NCBI GenBank assembly: GCA_001465935.1 | Contig: LNKV01000073.1 | Location: 1 to 64,000, forward strand | Direction: 5' to 3' | DNA: 64,000 bases | Source: Clarireedia homoeocarpa | Taxonomy: Eukaryota; Ascomycota; Leotiomycetes; Helotiales; Rutstroemiaceae | Shown here: in pieces, positions 1 through 12,600 of the stretch | How the letters are laid out: each line of letters starts with the position of its first letter | How positions within the stretch are numbered: the stretch's first letter is position 1 | The notes under the pieces: model-generated | What the model was told of the DNA's origin: nothing | The model's input: the letters and a program-made list of their open reading frames with translations, nothing else | The model's database searches: none | Position numbers and translations under genes: made by a program

Positions 1-45
1 CCCCCCCCAAAAACAAAAACCATCAAAAGGAAAAAACCCTCCTCC

Positions 46-140
46 GTCAGCTGCAGGATTTGAACCTACGAGGCCGAAACCATAAGATAACCGAATTATT
101 CCATTCAAGTCTTACCCATTAACCACTCTGGCAAGCTGAC
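46..140 (-). tRNA. tRNA-Ser(UGA) with a 15-nt intron
   Basis: Read on the minus strand, the 95 bases fold as a class II tRNA. A 7-bp acceptor stem GTCAGCT/AGCTGAC closes the ends. The D arm carries AGAGTGGTTAATGG, the T arm is GTAGG-TTCAAAT-CCTGC, and there is a short variable arm (TGG...CC) as in serine tRNAs. The anticodon stem TAAGA/TCTTA encloses CT-TGA-A, then 15 extra bases, then A. This places the intron in the usual position after base 37 and gives anticodon UGA, decoding UCA. CCA is not encoded. Loop length and variable arm fit Ser better than Leu. Identity is read from the anticodon only. Confidence 0.85.
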
Positions 141-1216
141 TAATGCAATCAATATTCCGTCTTGTTCGTTATTCCGTAATATATATATCCATTCCATTCC
201 CCGAATCTGACCAAATAAGACAAGCAAGGAGCACACACATATATACATATATACACCAGCTGAAACGTGCACATATGATATTAGCCGGGCTGGAAAAGGG
301 AAAGGGGAAGGTGCAAGAGCAGGGAAGGAAGGAAGGAAGGAAGGAAGGAAGGAAAGACAGCCGAAAATGAAATGAGAGAGTCAAGAAAGAAAGAAAGAGG
401 GAAAGAAAGGGAAGTAGTTGAGCGGGCCCATTCTAACTAATCAACTACTGACCACATACAGCTCGGAAACTTAGTTACTTGACTTGGAAAGGAGCCAAGT
501 GATTGACGGGATCGAGTTCCTAAGCAAGGTGAGTGACTGGACCTCCGTAGACACCAACCTCAAGGGAATAGATTCATATACTATCTAGCACTTTCTTCGC
601 TCTCTCCACCAACAAGGCACCAGGTAATTTCACAAAAAGCATAAAGACAAGCAAACCCACTCAAAGCTTCAACTCAACTCAAGGCATTTGCATTCCAAGT
701 TCTCCATGCTTGTTGGTATCTATTATATACACTATACAATAATCATGCATCTTCCATCCCATAATATTTTCCGCCCCTCCTATGTATAATGTTTCTTTTA
801 CCCCCGTCCTCCTATTCGGTCGGATTCATTTGCTCCAACAATAATTACACCTCTCGCCATCTTATCATTATCTCTTTCTTCCTCCCTAATATGCAAATGC
901 ATGACTGAATGCCCATGATCCAAGTCAAGAAGTTCGACTTAGGATATCAATGCCAAAAAAACAGCAGGTACGATCCTGTACCATAATGCACCGTTCCCCC
1001 ACTCCCAAATCGATGGGATGTATGTAGCGTTTTGGATTGCCGCTCCGCAAAATAATAATATCGAAGAACAAGTAGAATAAACTCCTTTCCCATCCATCCT
1101 TGGGCTTTGGATACAAACCAGAACTCAATGGACCTAACCAATTGATAAAATAAAATAGCAAACTGCCCCAAAAGCTAAACGCTTGGAGATTCAATTTCAC
1201 TCAACCAACTACTCGA
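141..1216. other. Intergenic, 3' side of the coiled-coil gene
   Basis: No coding region is supported here. A (GGAA)n tract lies near 323-352, followed by purine-rich sequence to about 415. The part next to 1217 is presumably the 3' untranslated region of the minus-strand coiled-coil gene. The short open frames are in low-complexity or unrelated sequence and look spurious. Confidence 0.6.
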
Positions 1217-4200
1217 TCAAGGGCCACCGAGTGTGGCAAATCTGCCCTCGAAAGCCCTCAATCTCTCCTGTTCTATCATTTTCTGTAATTTCTTGGTTTC
1301 TCGTACCGCCTCTTCACGTTCGTTCTGAAGTTCCATGACTTCAATTTGAGCAATATTCATACGGCCGACGACTTCCTCCATTGCCCTATCGGCCTCAGCC
1401 AAAGCTGCTTCGAGATTGATAACTTGTTGTTTTAAGAACTCTACTTTTGAATCCTCTGAGACTGATATACCCTTGCCAGATGTCGTTATAGATAGACGCG
1501 GTACCTTCTTAGGGTTGGAGAATAATGGAGATAATGGGGACTTAGGTCCAAATGAGCGAGGTGAGCGAAGATCCGACTTTACACGATGAAGTTGGTTGTG
1601 GTGACTCTCCTTGAGATCACGGATTTCGTCCTCATGACGAGTGATAGATGACTCTGAAGCATGCTGAGCAGCCATAAGTTGATCTTCTAAGGACTTGAGT
1701 TTTGATTGAAGAAGCATGATCTTCTGAGCATTTGATTTCTGCTCTCGTTCTCCTCGCTCAATTGTCTCGGCGAGACGCTGTCTAAGAGTACTGTTGGTAT
1801 TAAGCTGTTGTCGAACTTGTGCAGCCAACTCCTCAACTCGTTTTGCGGATTCACGTAGCTCGTCAGCCAGTTCCATCTCATCTTTGAGATGTTGCTTCTC
1901 GGATTCCTTCAAGGACTCAGAATGCTCGCGAAGTGCATCAACCTCTTGCTGTGCAAAGTCCCTCTCAGAGATGGCATCCGACAGACTCTTCTCGAGTCTT
2001 TCCATGGCTCTGGCGGTCTCTTCATCCGCAGTAGCGGTCATCTCGAGATTCTTGATCCTTTCTAGCGATGATGCATAGGCGGATTGAAGTTCCCGGTATG
2101 CGTTCTCGAGTGTTTCCGAAGTCGCATGAGAGCTGCCTGGCCGTGATTCAGTGCTAGACCGTTTAGAGATGAGGATATCCTTCTCCTGCAGTAACGAGCG
2201 TAGAGACCCAATCTCTTGCTCAGCACGATCAAGGTCCATCTTCAAACCACCAAGACCTTTTTCGCATTGCCATTTCTGCTCTATCGCTTCATCTGCACGA
2301 CGTCGAAGAGTGTTGATCTCCTCTCTTAAATTTGACACTTCTTGGTCATACCCTATCCGTCTTGGCGATTGTTGACTGAGGGCTCGATCTCGTTCCATCT
2401 CAAGTTGGCGGATCCTCTTTTGATTTTCACGATTTTGATGTTCTTGACGTTCCAGTAAGCTTTTGAGTGCACGGTGCAGAGAATCTCTTTGCAACTCAAT
2501 ATCCTTCACCCGATCCGCAAGAATATCTCTCGCTTCCGTGGTCTTCACTGATGCCGATCTTGACAGACCGACTGGAGCTCGAGCAACACCTCGGCTGGTC
2601 TGCGCCAAAGAATTAGATCGCTTGAGACCACCTAGACCTATACTCATGACGGATGATCTTGACTTTGGCATTTTGTTCTCTTCTGCGAAGGAACCAAAGT
2701 CGTCTCTTTCTTGCATCTCCATTTGTAGTCGCTGGGCATTGGCTAGAGTCGTGTTCTCCTTCTTGAGAGTTTGAATTTCTTGCTGCATTTTGCTTTGTTC
2801 ATAAGCTAATTGTTCATACTGAGCAGCTTGCGCTTCAAGACCCTCAACACGGGCTCTGAGTTGAGGAACGATCTCATCTCGTAGGTTGTCACGTTCATTG
2901 TGAGATGTTTGAAGGTCAGCCTTAAGCGCCGTCAGAAGATCTTCAAAGTTCTCTTTAACTTGACGCTCTTCGGCTAATTTGCGGCGTAGGTCTTCACAAG
3001 TCGCTTCTAATTCCTTGAGGCGTCCGCTTGCATCAAGGGAGTTCATGGAGGCGAGGTCGGCCTGGAGAAGAGGTCAGCTAGTAAAATTTATACTTTTGGT
3101 TCAAATTACCTGAGATGCCTTTTCCTCGAGAGCACGAATCTGAGCTTCGAGCTGCTTCCTTATCGATCTCTCATCCTGAAGCTTGTTGGTAAGTTCTAAT
3201 CTGATCGAAGCCTTCTCTTGTTCTGTTCTCCTCTGAATCCGCTCCATCTCCTCCTGCTTCGGATCAGGCTCTCCATATCTGGCAAATGAACTTGTGCCGG
3301 AATCCGAGAAATAATCGCTTGTCCTTTTACTGGTGTTTGTTGTTCCTGAGTTCTGGATCTCTCCTTGTAGTCTCTCTACAAGATCTTCTAGATCCATCTC
3401 CCGCCTTATAGAAGAGGCCAACTCCGTACTGATATCCTTCAATTCTTTCTCCATTTCGTCAATCTGTAATGGTAAACTGGGTGTTGTTAACGGCACCTCG
3501 AGATATGCGTTTCCGAGATAATTTTCCGCATTGGCTTTTGGTATATCAATCGCAGTTGGGGGCCCTTTAGTATTATGATGTGTCCTAAGATGCGTATCAT
3601 CAACTTGAGGGAGTTTATACGGTGACGCATTGGTCGATTGTAAAGGCGAATATTCCGTCTTGTCTTCCGAAAAGGTTGTTGTCGAACTGGACGGGGAAAC
3701 GTTTCCTCCCCAGCTGAAGAAAGAACCGAGCTTTCCTGGAGACTTTGGCTTCTGTATGGTCGATGTGGAGTCGTGAGATTCGTGAGAAAAAGTTCGGGCT
3801 GGAGCATTGGGTACGATATCATGAGGTAGTTCAGGGTTGGATGAGAATATGGACATATTCGGCGAATCTTCTGAACTTGAATCCTTGTACCAATTTTCTG
3901 CAGACTCAGAATCAGATCCTTCAGACGAATCGCTTCTCAATCTCGCATGCCTTGAGGCCCCCGGTGGAAATGTTTGAGCAGGAATTATAATATCCGGACT
4001 TTTTGGGCTGACAAATTCTTCTTGGTCGGCCGTTTCTTCAGGATGCACTGACGGTGTCCAAGCAATATGTTCGTTTGAAGATCTGTTGGTCAGAGTCCAT
4101 TAGCATCCATCATGAAACAAAGAAACAAGAAATGTGAATTATTTGAACTAGTAAACGTACTTTGACGAAGGCTTTTGGTGTTTCGAACTTCTTACAGAAC

Positions 4201-4705
4201 CTCGCGTTGAACTCCTAACAGAGCTACTTTCGGGAGAGAATGCGACGGGGGCTTTGCTGCCCGATGGAAATTCATATAAGGTTGGACTGTCTTCAACTGC
4301 AGTATATCTTGAGAATGGCAGATCGGGCTCCGGCAATGCCTCGAGCGTTGGACTGAAGTATTCCGCAGATGAGAATCTGGTGGAATACCTCGTTGCCAGA
4401 GGTGAGGCGCTGACAGGTAGAGGTTTGCGACGGACGGAGATGACAGAGTTTGTAGAGGACGCTGACGAGAAGGTGCGTGATCTGGCGGCTGTTGTTGCTG
4501 ACTGTGCTTGCGAGTATCGCGACTGCGATGGATTCTTGGATTGTGGTCGAGGATTCGGCCGATGTTGGTTTTCTTGTGAAAGGATGACCGGGGTAGCGTC
4601 AGGAAAATCGGATGAGCTTGATTGAATATTTGAAGCGTAATGAGTGTCAGAATCAGGAGTTGAGGAGGGGTGAGCGTGGGCTGGTATATCTGCGACGAAC
4701 GCCAT
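1217..4705 (-). CDS. Large coiled-coil protein of unknown function
   Basis: Three exons on the minus strand, 4705-4161, 4082-3110 and 3061-1217, join in frame to about 1120 residues. Both introns are canonical: GTACGT...CAG with branch-like GCTAAT, and GTAATT...CAG with branch CTGAC. The first 400 residues are Ser/Pro-rich and probably disordered. From about residue 400 to near the end the protein is dominated by heptad-like Leu/Glu/Lys/Arg repeats, that is, long coiled coils. They are interrupted near residues 640-690 and 1000-1030 by basic Ser/Arg-rich linkers that could be phosphorylated. This looks like a cytoskeletal, polarity or septation scaffold of the kind conserved in filamentous ascomycetes, but I do not recognise a named family and assign no function. 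The start is the first ATG in the open frame. Upstream codons in that frame lack an ATG. Confidence 0.8.
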
Positions 4706-7700
4706 TGCTTTGGTTCCGTCTATCGATCTATCAATCAGTAAGGTAAGGCCGGCCTGGATTGTAATACCGATCGATATCAAGACATTTAGTTTCAAGGTAG
4801 CGAAGGGAAAAGGGAAAGATGTGCAATCAGGGAGGACGGGTCTGGAAGTGGTTTGGTGTAGTCTCTGCTTGCTGGTTCGGAGGGATCTATAGAATATTGA
4901 ATGGATCCACGAGCGAGGGAGCGTCGAAAGGTTCTGCGGAGTAAAGATTAAAAAAAGGACGAAGGGCCGGATATTCAACAGACGGTCAACGGTCGTAGTC
5001 GTAATTGGGCGCTCTGGTTTGCTGGCTGCTGGTTGTGGGCTGGGGTGGGTATGGGTATGGGCCAAGAGAAGGGCCAAAGATCTCGAGCCTTTCTTTCTTC
5101 AAGGGTTGAAGTCTCCAAACAGGACAATTCTTCTTCACACTTTCATCCAAGGGTTAAAGGGGCCAATCTGCAAATTGGCTCTTGAGTTACCATTTTCCCT
5201 CCGCAATTCGACAGGAAATCCCTATTCGGCAGCAACATTCCCTGCCCGTGCTACCCGGTGCTTGCCTACCTTGCCCACGCGCACCAAAAATCACCGTTTA
5301 CAAGGATTTTCGAGGGAAAGACGCGCTCGTGGAAATGCGAGAAAGGTGTGGCAGCGTGGTGCTAGAATGAAAAGCCGCTTGGCTTGCTTAACTAAGTATT
5401 CTATACCTCTTAACTCAGGTACCATTCGCATCTTATTGGCTCTGTACCAAAACTTGGGCCATCCAATCTTTTCTTGTACTTCCATTCCATGATTTTCCCA
5501 TCTGTGCCGTCGGCCGAGCTCCACCTCTGGACGAATCAAACAGAACTAATGCATGTGTGTTTTGTGCCGACGTTCGAAGCCGGTATGCATTCGATGCCAA
5601 TAGTTCCCGTGAAGATGAATCCAGCTGGAGACGCAAGTCCAACCCGGCGGCAACTGGCAACTAGCAACTGGCAACTGCATTCAAACCATGAGGTATCATT
5701 TGTTCCCGTCGAAGCGCCCTTACAGTCAGGGTAAATGCAACCTTACTCCGTCCATGCAACCCCGGAAAGCTACCTTACTTCTGCGTATCATTCGTACGAC
5801 CATTGGACCTCCTGTCCCTTGGTCGTTTCTTTGCCGGTATCAACATCCACGTCTTTCGGCCAAATAGCCAGGCAGGGGCGCGCTTCGACAATCTGAAAGG
5901 ATAAACTGCAATCAGCTCTCAAACGAGTGGCTCTTGCACGGAAACGAGGCTACAAGCCTGCCAATCCTCAGGTGCACCCTCGATCTCATGGTCATGTTCA
6001 TCATACCTTACCAAGTTGCACATGCGGAGTTCTCTGGCCTGCTCGCCATGAAACAAATACCAGAATTAATTCGCCAGCTGCCTTCGAAAGGCGCATAGTT
6101 CTATGAGCTATTCTCCAGCCGGTCTCATTCTCGCAAGAATCGACGGGAGGGAACATACAAATGTCAACGAGTCTTGACTTCTGCTATGAAATCTAAACAG
6201 AGAATGCTGGGCTCACTGTTTTGTTTCTCCCCATTACCATGTCACTAATCACGATGCTTTGAGTCACGTATCTCATTATCAATCAAATGAGGATCCAGAA
6301 GGAATCAGGAAGCCACTTGTGAGCGCCACCTAGGCAAGCAACTCATGGTTCTCAGTGCAAGGTACCGCAGCCACCAAGATCTGAATCATAATGGCGTCGA
6401 AGATACGGTAGAGTCAAAAATATCACCGTTTATTCTCTCAGACTGCCTTCATAACTTGAAACTTTCTCGGTCTAGCCTCACATCTTCTCCGACAACCTTC
6501 TCGCCTTACCTTGCAGATTTCAGTCCGCACATACATGACGAGAGACCTCAAGGGACATATCCGTTCCATGCGAAGACACAACCCTCCGATACACGAAATA
6601 TCCCAAGTGTACAATGAAATGTCCAAAAGTTGATTGAGATCAGGCGCCATAAGCATTCTTTATCCGCTTCTAAAACGAACCAAGTTTGGATATAACTCTC
6701 TGAGGTTGTACCTCCGTGCCCTCATGTCTGTGGATAACGGGAAGTCTCACTGTACCCTACAAGGACGGGGCTTGCTTCGGCTGTTCATCTCATCTTCTTG
6801 AAGAGGGGATCTAGACCACAGACAACTCCATTGCTGGCATACAGTGCCTGTCATATCTGTACGCTCGTGCGATGCTATCCTATAACACATTTTGACAATC
6901 CAGATATACGTTTTAATGCAATGAATCCATGTCTGCCGTAACCCATTGCCAAAGCTTACCTCCAGGAATGTGCGCACAACGTCATTTTTGTTTCATTTTC
7001 AACAAACTCTGCCTATCCATTAATGCCATCACTCCTCTGTCGAAAACAACGTCAACTCAATAATACATAGTATTTCGCTCGAACAGTTCGAAAAACCCAC
7101 CTCCACTCGCGTATCCCTGCACTGATCATTTCTTGCACCTTTCAAAGCAACCTTTATTAGAGCAGCTCCACAGTCTAAGCCTCCCCCTGAACCAGTAACG
7201 ATCTCCGTCATATCCTAGGAGATGTCTACATTCAGAAGCCCGAAATTAGATCTTGAATAGTGCACGAACCAAAATGGTATCATCACAAGTTCATCGTCTA
7301 TCGTGGTTTCTTCGCGTGATGAAGATGTTATAGTTCTTTAAGATTTGTTGACTGCTGATCATGGATGATCGTGTCGAGTAGAATAATGGGTTTCTATTTT
7401 TGAGAAGACCCTTATCTTAAAGCTTGTGGAAATGGGGGTTAGAGTGGACATTGTCCTAGTGGAGAGTCTGCTACTGGCACATCAGCGTGGTGGAGATATT
7501 AGTTGATGTTGCTCTTGTTCGATTCTGGATGGATGTTGTGTAAGAGCTGATTCAAGGTCCTTCACAAGCCGACGGCCACAAAGAAAAGCTTCTAGTATGG
7601 CTTGAATAAGATTCTTACTACTTTCTATCATGCTAATGCTTCTACCTCATGATAGTCTCATGAAAGTCTGCGTTAAATACGCATAATATAAGTATCACAT

Positions 7701-8290
7701 GGTAACTTCTATTGCATATCTGTGACATTTATAAAACATTGGCAAACTCCTGATCTATCTACCACGTGAATGTCTAGACAAGTCAACCCTTTCGTCTCAA
7801 GATCACGGGTATAAAGGTTTCTTTTTGTGGAAGTATCTAGTTACCTTAGTTCTTTCCAGTGATTGAAGCATTTTAGTCAAAAATATCTTTCGTTCACTAT
7901 CTTGTTAGAATGAATACTCGCATCACATTAGGTTGGTTAGTAACGATGGGGTGAGACATGGAATGGAGACACTGAAGATTCTCCTAGTATCCTCTTCAGC
8001 TACTACTTTTCTATATTTTAAATTGTTATCAACTAAAACCTATAATCAGATAGAATACTCAGGAAGAACACACGAGACGTGGTCAAATGTAGGATAATGC
8101 TAAGCAAGCACAGTTGCATCAACCTGTCATCTTCTGATACGCACCCAAAATAAACCTATCGTGATTCTGATCATATCCTCCAAATGCCGCTTGACTACTG
8201 ATATGCCTACCGGAATACTCACTCATCTCACGCATATTCCACAATATTTCAATCATCGCCGCTGCCATTTCTTTCTTGCCTTCTTGTAAA
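4706..8290. other. Gene-poor intergenic stretch
   Basis: About 3.6 kb with only short, mutually unrelated open frames on both strands. I see no recognisable domain, splice-consistent gene, tRNA or transposon end. The part just above 4706 is the promoter and leader of the coiled-coil gene. A small tandem of CAACTGG/CAACTAG units lies at about 5649-5677. Base composition is ordinary, not the extreme AT-richness of strongly RIP-mutated DNA. It may contain noncoding transcripts that cannot be recognised by eye. Confidence 0.5.
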
Positions 8291-9185
8291 CACCTTGTGG
8301 CTATCATCATCATCCTCATCATTACACACCCACCCGCATCCGTACCAACCTATCATCATTCCTGTTTCCGACCCCCGCACCCCTACATCGTTCAGTGCAC
8401 TCACACTGTATATACACACTACCTCCAACAACCTCCTCCCATCTCATATCCCATCTTTACACCTCCCCTGCCTACCTGCCTACCAGCCAGCCAACCAACC
8501 AAGGTACACAACGATTAGCAGACAGACAAACATCTTTCCTCCCTCCCTATAACCACGAAACCAATCCGTGTAGACAAATAACAAAACACTTTAAGATTCA
8601 TCATCTCATCTCCATATCTCCATCCATCCATCCATTCATTCCGTATCTCCTCACAACAACATTCACCCCCCACTCGCACTCGCACTCGCACTCACACTCA
8701 CACTCACACTCACACTCACACTCACACTCACACTCACACTCACACTCACACTCACACTCACACTCACACCCTTCCCCATCCCCATCCCCTCCCCTCCCCA
8801 GTTTACTCACCTCTCTTATGATACCCCCCAACACCAACCTACCTACATACCTACCTACTTATCATTATCATCATCCCATCCTTCGTATACATCCCTATCT
8901 GTACATACCCACTCCACTCCACTCCACTCCACTCCACTCCACACATCTCACCTCCTCTCACCTCCTCTCAATCTCAATCTCAATCTCAATCTCAATCTCA
9001 ATCTCAATCTCCATCTCAACCTCCGCATCAAGCCCAGCCCAGCCCAGCCCAACCCTAAGCTATCCTTCATCGCTCCCATCCCATCCCACCCCATCAATCC
9101 CACACCATCAATCCCACACGCCTTCTCAACCCCTCAACCCCTCACACCCACAGCCACACCCACACCCAGCCCATTCTACCATATA
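8291..9185. repeat. Nearly G-free microsatellite cluster
   Basis: A run of A, C and T with almost no G on the plus strand. Arrays in order: (CACTCG/CACTCA)n at about 8671-8768, (ACTCC)n at about 8910-8941, (AATCTC)n at about 8969-9012, then CCCAGCC and CACAC-type tracts. A long open frame crosses it because CT/CA-rich DNA lacks stop codons in most frames; its product would be Ser-His and Ser-Ile repeats, so I do not treat it as a gene. The opposite strand reads as G-rich purine/T repeats. Confidence 0.85.
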
Positions 9186-10429
9186 TATGATATATATACC
9201 CAACAGCAAAACCCCAACCCCAACCACAACCACAAGCATCCACGAAAACGAAGAAAAAGAACTTGAAAAAAAAAACGCGCTTTTTGTAAGTTATTCATTA
9301 CAAGTTATGGGATCCATCCATTCATTCATTCATTCACCAACCCAACACAACCCAATCCAACCCAATGCACCTACCTACCAACCAATGCTACAGCTACAGC
9401 TACACACTACACATACATGGAAGAACGGAGTTGAGAGGAGAGAGGGGAGAGAGAGAGAGAGAGGACTGATGAGGATTTGGAAGGAATATAATATACTTAC
9501 TTACTTATCTGTGTGTGAGTAGTGTGAGTAGAGTACATACAGTACAAGTAGATGGGGGGGGGGGGACAGATAGCCTAGTAGAGCGTATTCCATTCCACTT
9601 TGTCGCTCTACAATGCACGGTAGGTAATCAATCACCACTTCTCGCCACTATTCCGCTACATCCTCAACAACATGTCACAACTGCGTCGACATATCTCACA
9701 TTATCATCACATATAGACACACACATTACAAGATGTGAACAAAGTCAAGCACACAAAGATTAGAAAAGGGAACAACCTAATCAATTGTCATCCTATCCTA
9801 AAAAAAAAAAAAAAAGAAAAAAAAAAAGGAAGAGTATCGTCTCGAATTCGAGACGTTGATCCCAGCTCCATGCACAATAGCAATAAGAAGCTCTCTTGAA
9901 GGAATCATCGAACAGCCCAAATATCTATGTCCGTTCCATTCAACAAAAACACAAAGCACAAGAGATTTTCTCCGACTATTGAGAGAGGTTGAAGTTCTCC
10001 GTAACGCCGAATGCTATGTATGCCCGTCATGATTGACCCATCTTTCCCCCAACCACCATTCCGCAAAAATACCGGTGTCATGCCCACCATATCTACGGTC
10101 TATGTTGAAAGACTTTTATCTTCGTTGTCCTTTCCGCCCATATGAAATGAAAACTCGTAGGATGAAGATTTAGAGGAAAAAGCGCTTTTGTAGTATTGTA
10201 AAACAAATCCGCTACTAAATGAGCAGATATAGTGAAAGCAAGTGTCGATGATATCAAAAAAAAAAAGTTTATAAACTCCGCCAGATTTTGGCCCCAAAGG
10301 TCGTTGAGACCATGCCTGTTCATCAATCATTGCGCCGTAAGATATCCGTAGGAAATACAAGGAATCCTGGTTTGTGTAGAGACGTTGAGTCTTACACTGA
10401 TGTTGTATGTGGCTTCATTAGGTTTTGAT
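9186..10429. other. Intergenic, 3' flank of the SAM synthetase gene
   Basis: No gene is supported. The stretch has a G10 run at about 9554-9565, an A-rich homopolymer tract at about 9800-9828, and the probable 3' untranslated region of the minus-strand SAM synthetase immediately below 10430. Confidence 0.55.
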
Positions 10430-11725
10430 TTACCACTTGAGGGCCTTTGGCTTCTCCCAGCTGAATTCTTGGCTGGTGAAGTGACCGTTCTTGGCAGTCT
10501 TGAAGTAGATTGGCTTGGCCAAGTCAAGTTCCTTGACGATGACACCTGGTCTCAAGTCGAAGTTGGATCTGATGATTTCGACAAGTTCATCAGATGTCTT
10601 GTCTGAGGTACCGTATGTGTCGACGAAGATGGAGAGTGGCTCAGCGACACCAATGGCGTATGAGAGTTGGACAAGTGCACGACGAGCAAGTTTGGCGTTG
10701 ACCAAAGACTTGGCGACCCATCGAGCAACGTAGGCAGCGGATCGGTCGACCTTGGAGAAATCCTTTCCAGAGAAAGCTCCACCACCGTGAGCACCCCATC
10801 CACCGTATGTGTCGACGATGATCTTTCGGCCAGTAAGACCGGCATCACCTTGAGGTCCACCAATGATGAAAAGTCCGGAAGGTTGAATCTGTCAAGTATT
10901 AGCGATAGGGTCATCTATATTCTAAATCGGGATAACATACGTGGTAGATAGTCTCATCGGTCAGGTAGTTTGATGGGATAACCTTCTTGATGATCTTCTC
11001 CTTGATTTCTTTTCGTAGTTGCTCAGTGGTGATGTTCTCGTCGTGTTGAGCACTGACAACGACAGTGTGGACCCTTTGTGGGATGACAGCTCCGTTGTCG
11101 TGCTTGTACTCAATGGTGACTTGAGTCTTGGTATCAGGTCGGAGCCATGGCAAGCTTCCGTCTCTGCGAGCAGCGGACATGGCAGCATTGAGCTTGTGTG
11201 CCAATTGAAGAGTCAAGGGGAACAGTTCGGGGGTTTCATCGGTAGCATAACCGAACATGATACCCTGGTCACCAGCGCCTAATTGCTCAAGGGCCTGGTC
11301 GAGGTGAAGACCTTGAGCGATATCGGGAGATTGTTGCTCGATAGCAACCAAGACGTTGCAGGTCTTGTAATCGAAGCCCTTGGAAGAATCATCGTATCCG
11401 ATATCCTTGATGGCTCCACGGATAACCTTTTGGTAGTCGAGTTTGGCTTTGGTGGTGATTTCACCGAAGACCATGATCATACCGGTCTTGGTGGCAGTCT
11501 CACAAGCAACCTTGGACAGAGGGTCCTCGGCCAAGCATGCATCGAGAATAGCATCGGAAACTTGATCAGCGATCTTATCTGGGTGTCCCTCTCCTACAGA
11601 TTCGGACTGGATTGATTGTGATTAGTAGATGTGGGTTGGGGTTGTCGAGACGAGGGGAAGCTTACGGTGAAGAGGAAGGTCCCTTTGTTGTGGTGGGATG
11701 TACCGTTGACTCCATTTGGGGACAT
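10430..11725 (-). CDS. SAM2: S-adenosylmethionine synthetase
   Basis: Makes S-adenosylmethionine from methionine and ATP in the cytosol, the main methyl donor. Three exons, 11725-11666, 11606-10941 and 10888-10430, give 394 residues, the normal family length. Both introns are canonical (GTAAGC...CAG with TACTAAT; GTATGT...CAG with CTAAT). The family motifs are visible: GEGHPDK near residue 25, GAGDQGIMFGYA in the middle, and GGGAFSGKD in the third exon. The first exon encodes a short nonconserved N-terminus ending GTFLFT, directly before the conserved SESVGEGHPDK, which supports the start. The gene is divergent from GPN3, 875 bp away. Orthologues are SAM1/SAM2 in yeast and eth-1 in Neurospora; a single copy cannot be proven from this window. 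Confidence 0.97.
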
Positions 11726-12600
11726 GGTTGCGATTTGGGTGTGGTTTGAGGGGATGTAGTTGAAGAACGAAGAAGATGATAGGAATGAGAGGCGATGATG
11801 GTGATGTTGGTGAAAGACTGAGGGAGGAGAAGTCGAGTGGGATATTTATGAGGGAGAAGAGGCGATGAGTGAAAGAAGGAAGAAAAAAGGTCTATGGGTA
11901 TGGGTATGGGATGGGATGGGATGGGATGGGTAGATGGGGAAAAAGGGACGCGGTCAGTTTAAGTAAGAAAAAGTGTGAGAGGTTGGCTCGGTTGGGTTGG
12001 GGTTTTTCTTACTGTACAAAGTACTCTGTAGGGAGAAGAAGGGAGAAGAAGGTGGGGTGGAACAAAGGGCACGGACATTGTCACTAGGTTTGTGTGTGTA
12101 CAGACAGATATTGCACCATTTTCCATTGATGTGCCAGGTCTGCCAGGTCACCGCTTGGGACTGTGTTCTCCCTCCTCTTCTCCGCTCGTACACTGCCGGG
12201 TAAGATACGGAGACCGAATCCCGATTTGCTATCCGACTACAAAGTACGCGACGTGGATTTATAACTAATTCGAACTTGAAGCTTAGAAAATACAGTAAAG
12301 AATACTGACTGTATTATGGTGAATCAAGTTCAATATGGCCTAATTCGGTTATTTCAACATCCACTGAGCAGAGCAGAAGAGAATCCCAAGTCCCACATGT
12401 CGTGTTCCATCTAATCCACTGGACTTGTACCCCAGTTCCTCATTCCTGAATCCTGTTCGGGGTCCGACGGGAGCAGGCTGAAGGGAATTTTTCTGCCCAA
12501 CCCCACTATCACAATCAAATCCACTGCCCATACCAAAAAAAAAAAAAAAAAAACTTCGGAAATTTCTAGCCACCACCGACGCAAATAGGAAAAGGTCAAG
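11726..12600. promoter_or_regulatory. Divergent promoter region, SAM synthetase / GPN3
   Basis: 875 bp between two divergently transcribed housekeeping genes. It contains a (GGGAT)n tract at about 11908-11932 and an A19 run at about 12536-12554 just before the GPN3 start. No specific regulator site is claimed. Confidence 0.5.

Noticed and set aside
5100..8290. Multi-exon gene in the gene-poor stretch
   Set aside because: Small frames do not share splice-compatible ends and none shows a family motif.
8395..9522. 375-codon open frame
   Set aside because: It consists of Ser-His, Ser-Ile and Pro/Ser repeats generated by G-free microsatellites. There is no domain and no codon signature of a gene.
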